A DNA stretch of 64,000 nt, taken from the NCBI GenBank assembly GCA_905182975.1, contig CAJJDM010000037.1:231843-295842 (forward strand). Direction: 5' to 3'. Positions 22,720 to 34,340 of the stretch are shown here, piece after piece. Numbering within the stretch: position 1 is the first letter of the stretch; each line of letters begins with the position of its first letter. The translations under genes and the position numbers were made by a program. This DNA is from Paramecium primaurelia (Eukaryota; Ciliophora; Oligohymenophorea; Peniculida; Parameciidae). The notes beneath the pieces are model-generated. The model saw only the letters and a list, made by a program, of their open reading frames with translations. It was not told the DNA's origin and ran no database searches.

Positions 22720-23705
22720 TCATAAAAAATAAGGTAACAAATTTTAATTAAAGATAACTTAATTAGAATCTATTGATTCTTCAAATAATAAAAAACTCTA
22801 CTCTAAATTCTCATCCAAAATCATAATGCATCCTTTATTTCCACATCTATAACAATAATTAGGTGCTGACCATACTGTAACTAATTATTTCTAATTTTTA
22901 ATCTATATTTACTTTAAATTCATATCTATATCCTTCCATTATCAATTGATGTGATCTTCCAATCAAAATTAATTCATTAATATGATTAAATTAATCAACC
23001 ACTTTCTTCCCAAATTAAACTCCTGCCCCACGATTATTTGTTGCCCATCCCTCTAAATCTTATTCAGGATCTGACCATAACATATCACACATTGGACCTT
23101 CATTATCTTTTGCTGTTCTTCGATCTTATTTAAATATAATATTTATATTAAACCTATTACTCGTATCTAATCAATAGTATTTATTAATGGAGACAATCCT
23201 CCATGAACACAAAATACCTTTTAATCTACTAATGCACATAATGGCAAATATTCAAATACATTACAAAAGTATTACCAAGGATAAATATTACCAAATTTCT
23301 TTTTCACTTCATCATATAATCCATATACTTAAGTTATAGGTCTTGATTCATGATTTCCTCTTAGCAATATAATCTCTTATGGATACTTGATCTTTAAACA
23401 TAATAAATATTAGAAGGTCTCAACTGAATGATACCTGAAATAATCTATTAAAATTACCCTCGATTAACATAATCCCCATTAAATATATACTTCTTCTCTG
23501 GTAATTGTCCTCCACATTTAAAAAGTTCCAATAAATCAAAAAATTATCCATGTATATCTCCACATACCATAACTGGAGTTTTTACATGAACTACATTTGG
23601 TTCCTCTATTAAAATATCTTTTGCAATTTCACAAATCAAATGAGTGTCTCTTTCACTTAAACATCTCCCATTTCTCAATATCTCTAATTATTTGTCAATA
23701 TCCAT
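22720..23705 (-). CDS. PP4-like serine/threonine phosphatase catalytic subunit with altered VDRG motif
   Basis: Three introns (23, 29 and 22 nt) give 303 residues from MDIDKQLEILRNGRCLSE to a C-terminal PYFL, the methylatable tail of the PP2A/PP4/PP6 group. Motifs: VCGDIHGQFFDL, GDYVNRGYHSVE, LLRGNHESRPITQVYGLYDE, FCVHGGLSP, MLWSDPE, RGAG, GRSHQLIMEGY and SAPNYCYRCGN. Metal ligands are present. The motif GDYVDRG reads GDYVNRG: the catalytic-site Asp is Asn. Family similarity is closest to PP4 by eye (QITQVYG-type loop, VWSAPNYCYRCGN). PP6 cannot be excluded. Confidence 0.88.
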
Positions 23706-23969
23706 TTAAAAAAACTAAATAATTCTCTCGAGCTTTTTAATATTTAGTTATTATTTATCATTTGTTACTATTACAACTAATATTAGATGTATAATAATAA
23801 TAAAACTATTATTATGAATAATAATAATGTATTAATTAAAAATACTTAAATCATAATAGACAAATAAGTAAATGACACTAAATAAAAATATATTATTGTC
23901 TTATTATTTAATTTTTATTATTTTATAATAATAATCTAATAAATGATATCAATATTATATTATATATAC

Positions 23970-25051
23970 TCATAAGTTACTGATTAATTTATATTATTTA
24001 GTTATCAACTCTAATTTCTTCAGCTTTTCTTCAATAGATGAGTCTAATTCAGTATTCGTTAACAAATTTACACTACTCACATTTGAAAGCATTGCAGATC
24101 GTCGAGAGAGATATAAACTATCTATTGATGTTATTGTTTCAACTGAAGCTTCAGATATTGGAGTTAATTAATTTAGTTCTTAAATGCAATGTCGAGTTGT
24201 CTTGCAATATTTAAACATAATTGCATTTAGTAATTTAATGAAATATTAATGTTTTGGTTCATCATTACATTATTCAAGTTATTTAAAGTACAATCTAAAT
24301 TCATATGGAAGTCCCTTAAATATTTCGTTTGATTTCAAACATTCAAATTTCTTCTTATTCATCAATTATTGAGGCAATAATTCCCATGGTAAAGTTCCTA
24401 CAAATTTTATATATAATTATACCTTTTCTTAATTTTATTAAGAGATATCCCAAACTTTCTAAATCATCCTTCTTATAAAGTATATGATTATTGTGAGATA
24501 AGCAGGATTAATAAGGAAAAAAGTCTTTATTTAAAATTTTTTTTGGCTTATCATATTTTAAAAATGCTTAACCAAAACCAATTAAATGAATTTTAGAATC
24601 ATGATCTAAACCTTCTTTAGAAAATACAATATTTTCTGGACAAATATTACTATAAATAATTTCTTATCTGTGAATAGCACTTAAAATTCTAAGTAATGAT
24701 AATCCTATTGATAACACTGATTATAGACTTAAAGTTCCGTATTATTTTAAAATATTTGAAACAGATTTATCATAATAGTCTATAGAATAATAAAACCTCA
24801 AATATATTTGATATATACTTTTCATCAACAGTAAAACCGTAGTTCAGTATTTATGGCACTCCCAAAACAAATTTTAAAAAGTTAAGTATTTTGTATTAAG
24901 TTTAAAGGCATTTTTGATCATCAATTTCAACTTTAAGTACAATTACTTTGAACTTATCTTTAATGTTAGCTAAGTAAATTTTTTGATTTTCATTTTCATA
25001 AATTATTTTTTTGATGGTAAACATCTTAAATGTGTCATTATTGCAAATCAT
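23970..25051 (-). CDS. Casein-kinase-1-like pseudokinase
   Basis: Two introns (22 and 25 nt) give 344 residues and an exact multiple of three. The lysine strand VIVLKVEID, helix segment SLLRILSAIHRQ and C-lobe GTLPWELLP with GLPYEFRLYFKQLEQCNDEP are typical of the CK1 family. The catalytic loop that should read HRDIKPDNF reads IYSNICPENIVF (Asp replaced by Asn, Arg and Lys lost), and DFG reads GFG. Both key acidic residues are therefore missing. The last 90 residues are Ser/Thr-rich. Upstream in-frame ATGs (to 25132) lie in AT-rich sequence and are less likely starts. Confidence 0.75.
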
Positions 25052-25503
25052 ATTTTTTATGGAGAAGTTTAAATAATTATAAATATATATATAAATTATG
25101 GAAATAATTAAACCAACATTCATATATAACATCTCTATATTTGTTATTTAATTTTGATGATGTAAAATTTGATCAGTATTAATAATTAAAGTTAATAATA
25201 TTAATTTAGAAAAATTAAATGATTATTATTTATTTATTTAGAGAGATAATAAAGTTAGTAATTTCAAACTTATTTATAAGAATATATTATAATTGTTTTT
25301 GTTATTAAAATGCATAATTGATAATGAAAGGTTATTTGTTGGAACCATATTTGTAATTAGTTCATATAAGAGAAAATTAAATAATAACAGTTTAGTACAA
25401 TTATAATAAATATTTTACATTGGGATGAATGTATATATATTTCAGTATTTATCAGCAGATGTTCAATATATTAATTAATTAATTAATTAAATTTTAGTAA
25501 ACA
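25052..25503. other. AT-rich divergent intergenic region, no gene seen
   Basis: Spacer between two divergently transcribed genes, presumably holding both promoters. A TTAA-rich run lies near 25475-25490. No supported reading frame beyond a short extension of the pseudokinase. Confidence 0.5.
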
Positions 25504-28500
25504 ATGGAAGATGAGAGATCAGATTTTATTAAGGTGTCTTAATAAGTTGCGGATAAACTTAAAACATAAGCCTTAGAATTCAAAAACCTTATGGATTCTT
25601 TTTAAAAGAGATTTTAAGAAGATCAAATCGATCTATTTTATATTTTGAGTGTGAAGTATTTTAAATGTAATATTAAGATGGCTAAATCAATGGAAGGAAT
25701 ATGTTTCATATGAAGAAATATTGGCTAATAAGAACCCAAGTTAAAATTTTGGAAGACTTAATATGGAACATATAAACATAAATTTAGTTGATTGTGTTGA
25801 TAAATGCTTTAAATATTATCCAATAAAGGATCATCCATGGAATACTTTCATGAAAGAGAATCTATAAGAAAATATTGATTATATAATAGTAGATAAAGAG
25901 ATTTGGGAATTCTTCAAAACATATTATCATGGTACACCAATAGTAAGGATGTCAAATGGATAAGGACCAGAGAAAATAGTAGCAGTCAATTTATTAAAAG
26001 TATTTTATAATACTATTATGTGAGTTTAAAAGTATTTTGCTTTATCCTACAGTAATCAAATAGATAGCATTGGATAAGTTTTATAAAAAATCATTTGATA
26101 AGTTGTATTTACAAGTTGATAGAAGTATGAAATTGAAAGATTACTATAATTTACTTTAAAAAACTGTAACAACATTCACAGCTAATTTTGCAAAAGATAA
26201 TAATGTCAGAATTTGGAGATATTAATCAGAATAGAAGGATATTTAAAAAGCATTATTTACAGATATTTAAAAATAAGTTGGAGAATTAGAGAATAATGAT
26301 GAAATGAGTTTTGATTTTAATGGTGATTATATTCATTATTCAATATATGAAACTATTGAAGATGTAGGAATTTTAGATAATCATTTGATTATTATAGAAG
26401 TAATAATAGATGTTATCTAAATAGTTTAAAGATGAGATTAAACCTTGGTGTATTCGTAATAAAGCTGTTTAGATAGAAGGAAAGTGTGAGAAATGTTAAT
26501 TTATGAAAGTTCTTAGTTATCCATGTGTATGTAGAAAAGTAGCATATTGTTCATAAGAATGTAAAGTTAAAGATTAAAACTTTCACAGTATGAAATGTGA
26601 TAAGTTTGGATCTGATGATGATACTATAAAAGGAATGAGTTAACAATCTAATTCTGTTGCAGGATTAGCTGGTTTGAGTAATTTAGGAAATACTTGTTTT
26701 ATGAATAGTGGTACTCAATGTATATCAAATACGATGCCATTAACAGAGTATTTTTTGAGTAATCAATATTTTGATGAAATAAATATGGATAATCCTATAG
26801 GAACTAAAGGTTAATTAGTAAAAAGAGTAGGATCTCTATTAAAAAAGTTATGGTATGGAGAGAAATCTGTTGTAACACCTACTAATTATAAAAAAGCTGT
26901 TGGTTAATTTTAACCAATGTTTAAAGGTTATCATTAACATGATTCATCTGAATTAATTACTTTTGTTTTAGATGGAATTCATGAAGATTTGAATAGAGTT
27001 AAAAAGAAACCATATGTTGAAACTAAAGATAGTGATGGAAGAACAGATTTTGTTGTAGCTAAAGAAAGTTGGATAAATCATTTAGCTAGAAATTAATCTA
27101 TTGTTGTTGATTTAATGTATGGATAATATAAATCAACATTAAAATGTCCAAAATGTGAAAGATTGTCTATCACATTTGATCCATACTTGATGGTACAATT
27201 AGGAATACCAAGTTAAAAGAAAAGAACTATATCTTTTAAATTTTTTGATTCATTCTTTAATTCAACCTCTAAAATTATTCCATTTGATAAAAATAAGAAT
27301 ATATCATTAAAAGAATATTATCAAGTTTTAGGATAAGAATTAAAGGTTTAACCATAAAACTTATTTGCTTATATTGCTAATTAATATGCATCTTATGAAT
27401 TATTAAAGGAAAGTAGATCAATTGTTGATATACGAAGATGCGCTAAAAGATAATAATTGTGTTTTAGAGCTCTTTTAAATGAGGAAGCTTAAATATAAAA
27501 TAAATTGCCTGTTTAGTTTTCAAATAAATATTAAGGATTTTAAAAAAATTCATATTTTTAGAGTGGATTATTTATTTTTGATGGATAAATGACTAGAAAA
27601 TAAATGCATCTAAAAATATTCTAATACTTAAAATAATTTTTTGTTGATTATCAAACATTAGATTATGAAACAAATGTATTAAATAAAGTAATATTTTAAT
27701 TTATTATTAGTATTATAGTATTTTATACAAATCAAATAGTAATTATTGGAATCCATGTTCTTATTGCTCATCTAAGAATTGTAATGATTGTGAAGTTCAA
27801 TTTGATGATGAATAACTTGAGGAAATCAAAAAGAAAATAGCTACTTCTAATTATTAAGGTCATTTCGAAATTATTATATTTTGGAAAGAATCTCCATATT
27901 AAAATATCAAACTTGCTGATATTTTTGATCATTATAAAAGTTAGAATAAAATAGAAAGTAATTTATTAATCAAATATTAATAGTTGAATAGTCATAATAA
28001 TAAACTACTCCATATAAAAATCATGGTCATTCTAATCAACATTCTGGTAGTGTTACTTTAGTAGATTGTTTGTAATTCTCTCAATAACCAGAATAATTAA
28101 ATATAGATAATACTTGGTTTTGTAAAGTTTGTAAAGAACATGTCTAAGCTTAGAAAAGCATGTAAATATATAAGGTTAATTATATATTTCAAATCATTAT
28201 AGGCTCCACAAATATTAATATTCACTTTGAAAAGATTTAAAGAATCTAATAGAATGTTTAAATAAAAACTTGAAACTTTTGTAGACTTTCCTATTAATGG
28301 ACTTGATATGACTGATTATTTAATAAATTCCAAAACACCTTAGGAATATGAAACTGAAACAGAAGATGACAATGGAGAAAATAATAAACAAAAAGTTATA
28401 TATGATTTGTATGCTGTATCAAATCATTTTGGAGGTCTTGGAGGAGGTCATTATACAGCTTGTGCTAAAAATAAAGTATTTATTTTATATATTCAATAGT

Positions 28501-28649
28501 TTACAAAAAAATGGTATAATTTTGATGACTCTCATGTTGGAGAAATCAGTGAATCATAGGTTGTTACAAAATAAGCCTACGTTCTTTTTTACTAATTAAG
28601 AACTGATTAATCAATTAACTCTTAAGGATAAACAATTGAATAAGAATGA
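25504..28649 (+). CDS. Ubiquitin-specific protease with DUSP and MYND domains
   Basis: A large gene with several short introns. A DUSP-type domain comes first (FYILSV, WLNQWKEYVSYEEI, CFKYYPIKDHPWNTF). A MYND zinc finger follows (CEKCQFMKVLSYPCVCRK, YCSQECKVKD, FHSMKCD), then the peptidase: Cys box GLSNLGNTCFMNSGTQC, zinc-ribbon cysteines CPKCERLS and CSSKNCNDC, and His box FGGLGGGHYTACAKN with WYNFDDSHV. The catalytic Cys, His and Asp are present, so it should remove ubiquitin from substrates. DUSP occurs in USP4/11/15-like enzymes and MYND in USP19; the combination here is notable. It ends QGQTIEQE. Confidence 0.88.
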
Positions 28650-29281
28650 GTAGTATATAAATTACATATTATTACAAACTAAACTAATCTACTCTTTTTT
28701 ATATTCTGAATTAGTTAATAAATTTTTTTTGTTATTTATTTTAATAAATAAATATAAATAACATTATTAAATCAACTTTTTTATTTTAGATTAGTTATAA
28801 GATCTCATGAAAATATTTTGGAATTAAAGAATGATTAGCAACACTATAATAATTCAAATTGGATTTCTAAAGGTCCAGAATTTATAAATAAAATTCAACT
28901 GATACTCGTCAAGTTATTATTATAAAAATTATGTTCAATCTATTTTAATATTTACTTGATACAAAAATCTATTCAATAATTTAATAATAATATTAGCTAT
29001 TAAAAAATTTGTAGATATATCAAAGTTAGATTTACTGTTGACTTACGAATTTACTTGCTTTAATTTAGTTCTCATAAAACTAACAAACTTATTATAATTA
29101 ATTAATTAAGAAATTTTAATTAAGATAGAAATGAATAAATACATTATTTAGGATCATTTATATTTTATTGATGCAATATTATTAAAAATTTACAGTAGAA
29201 ATAAAAGTTTAATTCAAAATATTTGATTTAAGCATTCTATTTAATAAAAATCAATCAATCTAGATTTATTTATTTTTGTAA
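28650..29281. other. AT-rich region, no gene supported
   Basis: About 630 bp downstream of the deubiquitinase. Only short, low-complexity frames are present. A weak frame at about 29130 (MNKYIIQDHLYF) stops after about 32 codons. Confidence 0.45.
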
Positions 29282-29801
29282 ATGTCTAATTATAGAAAAA
29301 TGCATATTTGTTTAAAACTAACAATTTTGATGATTGTAAATATTATGATCAGATTATTATCAATATTAGGAGCAATCTAAAAGTATTTTACTTAAATTTT
29401 ATTTTTAAGAGTTCAATTTGAATAGCAAATAACTAATTTATACATTCAAATTTTTCTATATTAAAGATGAAAATAAATTATAATATTATTTCTATATATT
29501 TGAGATAGATCATTAATTATAAAAATAGTTTAACAATTAATTAGATGAAATAGGATATAGATATAAAATCATAATTATAATCTATGATAGAGATAAGTTA
29601 CATAAATAATATGAGGAATCCTAATATTAATTATTAATTGAGTTAGTTGGCAAAAGTAATACTTAATATCTTGAAAAAAATATATAGTTATTTAATAATT
29701 ACTTAAATATTATAATTATAATAGAATGGATTGTTACTAAAATTTATTTAAATATCAAAAAATCTTTAAAAATAAATAAAGTAAAATAACATTTAATATG
29801 A
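29282..29801 (+). CDS. Hypothetical protein, splicing unresolved
   Basis: From ATG 29282 (MSNYRKMHICL) to the TGA at 29799 several frames look partly coding. The second half gives a coherent stretch (YIKDENKLQYYFYIFEIDHQ, EIGYRYKIII, LIELVGKSNTQYLEKN). A 34-nt intron (GTAAATATT...ATATTAG) can join the first Met-containing exon to it. I do not recognise the product, and the model is tentative. Confidence 0.35.
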
Positions 29802-29839
29802 ATGAAAATTATTTAGAATAATTTTAATTATATTATTTT

Positions 29840-31663
29840 ATGCCACCTAGAACTAGAAGAAATGAACTCAGTTCAAATTAACTCAAAGTAAGAAGAATAA
29901 TAAATAAAATAAATAGGAAGAAGGAAATAAGGCTTTTCTAAATAGTGAATATGATAAAGCACTTACTTTATACACAAAAGCTATTTGTAAGAGTTTTCTT
30001 AATAGTTTTTAGAGATTGAAGAAAATCCAATCTATTTTAACAATCGATCTTAAGCATATTTTTATTCGGATGATTTAGAGTTGGCCCTTTAAGACTGTAA
30101 TAAAGCTTTATTGTTGAATCCAAATTATGTTAAGGCTTTAACAAATAAGGCCTAGATACTATATGAAATGGGTTATATTTAAGTATCTATATGATCATAG
30201 TTAGGATGCTATATAATGCTTAGAATAAATGGAAAATCATAGTTTAGAAATTGAGAAACACTCGAATTATTATAAATCACTGGTTCTACAAGTAATAATA
30301 ATATATTACTTAGTCTTTAATTGATTAAGATGAGTTGGCTAGATAAAATGGATTTTTAGAATGGCTTAAGAATGGATAAGCTCATTTTCCTAAAATTCAG
30401 ATTGAATGCTATTCAGAAGATTATCGAGGAATAAATGCAAAAAAGGCTATAAGTTCAAAAGAAATCATCTTATTCATTCCTAGATCACATATGATAACTT
30501 TAGAAATGACAAAAGAAACATCAATAGCTAAAAAAATACTTCAATATAAACTTGATTTAATATCACCAAAACACTCATTTCTGTCTATTTTTTTATTGTA
30601 AGAAAAAGCCAATTAGGATTCATTTTGGTAACCTTATTTAGATATTCTTCCAAAATCATATTCCAATTTTCCAATCTTTTTTAATGAAAATGATTTCGAA
30701 TGGTTGAAAGGCTCATCTTTTTTAAGTATTAAATATTTTGAAATATTTTAGAATAAGTCAAAGATAAAATTATTGATTTAAAAAAAGATTATGATAATAT
30801 TTGTAAAATAGCTCCTGAATTCCTCTAATATTCATTTAATGAATTTTGTTGGGCTAGGATGACTGCATGCAGCAGAATTTTTGGTATAAATATTTAAGGA
30901 ATTAAAACTGATGCCTTTGTCCCTCTAGCAGATATGCTGAATCATAAACGTCCTAAATTAACTTCTTGGTGTTATTCTGATGAAATGTAAGGGTTTATTA
31001 TTGAAACTGATGGAAATATTGAAAAAGGTTAGATGATCTTTGATAGTTATGGAAGTAAATGTAATTCAAGATTTTTATTAAATTATGGATTTGTTGTAGA
31101 TGATAATAATGCAAATGAAGTAAATGTGATTATTGATCCAGATGGACCTATACCACTAATATAATTAAAAGAAGAATTAATTAGAGACACTTTATAATTT
31201 CCAAAATCTTTTAAATTAGTTATTGATCCAGAAGGTTAATTAATATGTATATTTAGATGTTAACATATTGGATTTAATGAGTTTTTTAAGGTTTCTTTTA
31301 ATAAAAGATTAAAATGATCTTATCGATTTACTTGGAAAGAAATTATACTTTAAACCCGCAAAAATCTCATTTGTTAGTATATAAAATGAATTAAGTATGT
31401 GGAATTAAATTGTAAATATTTGTACTCATAGTCTTAATCAATATCCAACAACTTTAGAAGTAATACTCTTATTATATTATAAGTAAGACTAAGAAATACA
31501 TAAGATATGTGAATTGACCATAAATTAGAGGAATTGCTTAATTTTAAGAATAGGTGAAAAAAAAATACTTTAATTTTATTTAAAATTTGGTAATAAAATG
31601 AGTTAGTTGTTCTTAAATTTTAATATTATTGTATGTTATTTAATATTATTTATTAGGAATTGA
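29840..31663 (+). CDS. TPR-SET domain protein methyltransferase (SETD3/SETD6-like)
   Basis: The N-terminus MPPRTRRNELSSNQLK is followed by tetratricopeptide repeats (NKAFLNSEYDKALTLYTKAI, YFNNRSQAYFYSDDLELALQ, NPNYVKALTNKAQILYEMG). A class VII SET domain with its split architecture follows: EIILFIPRSHMITLEM, FCWARMTACSRIFG, FVPLADMLNHKRPK, and DSYGSKCNSRFLLNYGFV. The NH and YG motifs that bind S-adenosylmethionine are intact, and a helical substrate-binding region follows. SETD3/SETD6-type enzymes methylate non-histone proteins. Exact introns in the linker and C-terminus were not all checked. It ends CYLILFIRN. Confidence 0.82.
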
Positions 31664-31876
31664 CAAAATTTTAATTAAATTAAGATAACTACAATTACTT
31701 ATATTATTTAAATAGGATTATTAATTAACTAAAAATGAAAACCTGAAAGATTAGAAATAAATTTCAATTAAATTATCACAAATGTTAAGAACTCATAATT
31801 AGTTCTCTTTTTAAATCTTAATTTAAAGATAATTAATTGAAAAAAGATAAATTTGTATTTATTATATAATTTATAA
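31664..31876. other. Short AT-rich spacer between convergent genes
   Basis: No coding frame seen. Confidence 0.5.
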
Positions 31877-33757
31877 TCATAAATATTATTTGATCAAATT
31901 CTCAACTTGAATTTTTAATTCATTTAAATTTGTATCATTTAATTTTGGAAATCCTATAGCTGTACCATTTATTATCAATACATTTTAATTTGGAAAGGAT
32001 GAATAAATTGCTGGAATTTAATTTAGACTTGAAATTGTATAAATTTTTAAACTAAAATATTTTATAATATCTACTTTGTTTTAATATCTTTCAAAATAAA
32101 TAATAATGCCTCTGTCATTATATCATTTTAATAATATAATATGATTTATTTGTTCTTATTTTCATTATTCTATAGAAAATTAAAATAATCTAAATTAATT
32201 TCCTAAATCTTATCTAGATCCTATGATAAGTAATTAATATTGACTATTCTCTCCTCTGAAGATTATTAAAGTAAATTATTCAATTATTAATCAATTATTT
32301 CATATCTCTCCACAAATTATGTATCTTTTAAGAAATATTTTTCATAAAGTTTTGCAGTTTATGGAAATAATTATTTTGTATAAGATATTGAATTAAAGAT
32401 ATTAAAAAGAACAAACTTACTTTAAAATTTATTTAAATGAGGTAATAATTCTTCTAATTAATTTGTAGCTGATATTACAAATTCCAATTTATCCTTATAT
32501 TTATCATATAATTTAAAAAATAATGATATCCTTATGTGATTCTATATAAAATAATAATAAATTATTTTACATCTAATCTATTTTAATGTTTAGGATCTAA
32601 TTATAGACTAACAACTAATTTATCATTTTAGTTTTTATTGTTTTGGATCTTTCTAACAAATGCTCCTATATTAGACTTTCTACTATTCTTTAAATAAAAT
32701 ACTCTAGGTAAACTAAATTATTAAAGATCAAATGTGAATTGATTTTTTAATTATTTTTTATCAGTAATTGTGTTTGATATATGTTTATTATTGTTTTATT
32801 TCCATTCATTAAATGATTCATATTTTAATTAATCAATTTGTTATTTAGTTATCAATTATGGTATTATTTGATTATTTTCATTGATAATGCAATTTTAATA
32901 TTTTTATAAGATATCATTTCTTAATAATAATATATCATCATCTTTTAATTACAAATCTTGACATAGTTCTTTATTATCTATAATAAGGAATTTTGAATTT
33001 TAATTTACTGTTTTTTTCTCTAAAAACTAAAAGGAAATTTTCTTAAATAATTTAAGTTATGCATCAATACTATTAGACTTAATAAAAACAGGAGAGTCTA
33101 ATTAATAATAATTTTCTAAAATAATTGATTAAAACTATTCTTTTGTTGTAACTGTTTAGTACAAATCAAAGAATCTCGATACACGTGTTCTATTGTGATT
33201 AATAGGTATTACTATATTTTATCTAAATTATTTTGTTGATAAAAGTTGTGTTTTTTAAAAGGAAAGTAAACATAATCATCTGAATGTGGAGTTTTAAAAA
33301 ATATTTCAATTTTCTAAAAATCTTCTCCCTCATAAATCTTTACATTTTTAACTCTATTGACTAATTTTGTAATAGATTTTAAAGATGGTCTAGACACAGT
33401 ATAAACATGACCTATATTAAATAAATGAAATACAATCAATTTAAAGTTTATCAGCTATTTATTACAATTTTTTAGCAATCTCAATAGCTTCTCTCTCACC
33501 ATATCCTCCATCTACTTCTTCTTTATAGATTACCAAGAAGAAATAATCTTATCTATTTCCAAGAATATTTTGAACAAACATTTATTAATTCATTTGTCGA
33601 ACTGATATGTCATATTTTTATATGATTTACCTTCATTTGAACAATGAATAGGATTATTTCGATAGTTATGATAAATTAAATAAGGTAAGGTTAAAAAACT
33701 GATTCTGATAAACTATTTAGGTAATGTCAAATTCCTGAGAACTCTAAGTCGATTCAT
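31877..33757 (-). CDS. Large protein with thioredoxin-fold-like segments, unknown
   Basis: The N-terminus MNRLRVLRNLTLPKQFIRIS is basic and hydroxylated like a mitochondrial presequence or signal anchor. After a 29-nt intron come RQDYFFLVIYKEEVDGGYGE and EIAKKLQQIADKL. Further introns (22 and 23 nt) give FFDLYQTVTTKEQFQSIILE, YYQLDSPVFIKSNSIDAQL and FLIIDNKELCQDLQ, which alternate like thioredoxin folds. The end, IINGTAIGFPKLND, also fits a thioredoxin beta-hairpin. I saw no CxxC active site, so a redox role is not supported. The fold assignment is inference. Confidence 0.5.
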
Positions 33758-33789
33758 ATATATAAATATTTAATAATAATTAAATAAAA

Positions 33790-34127
33790 ATGCAGAATTA
33801 TGCACTTTTGGGAATCACACTTGTATTAGTAGTTGTGTATATGTTAATGACAACTATAGAAAAGACTAGCTCATATTTTGGAAAAAGATCATCACTTAAT
33901 CAAATAGAAGATAAATATGAATCATTAAGAAAATAAAGAAGAGAAATGCTAGTAAGAAATCATTCTAATTTTAGCAACACTATTATTGGGCTTAATCAAA
34001 TAATGAGAAAGATAAAGAGAAGAAACTTGAAACTTAAATATTTAAAATTGATGATGAATTAGAAGAATTGAAAAATGATTATGAATCACTTAAAGCTGGA
34101 AAGAAAGTTCCTTTGAAGAAATTATGA
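33790..34127 (+). CDS. Single-TM coiled-coil protein
   Basis: A 104-residue protein with one 23-nt intron. A hydrophobic N-terminal helix (YALLGITLVLVVVYMLMTTI) is followed by a charged coiled coil (NQIEDKYESLRKQRREML, KIDDELEELKNDYESLKAG) ending KKVPLKKL. Topology resembles small insertase or tether subunits but no family is certain. Its start codon is 32 bp from that of the divergent thioredoxin-fold gene, so the two probably share a promoter region. Confidence 0.6.
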
Positions 34128-34340
34128 TTTAAATACATTCATTAATCAAAAATAATCTCTAAGTTTTATATATTATTCAAAATGTCTAATTAACTATTTA
34201 TTTAAATTAATTTGTTATGTATTACTTCTTTTTTAATATTATGAGTATATCAAATTAGATTGATATTAAAATTACTGTCAATTAAATTAGTATAGATTGA
34301 AATAGTTAAAATATGTTATCTTATTTTATTTATTTATAGA

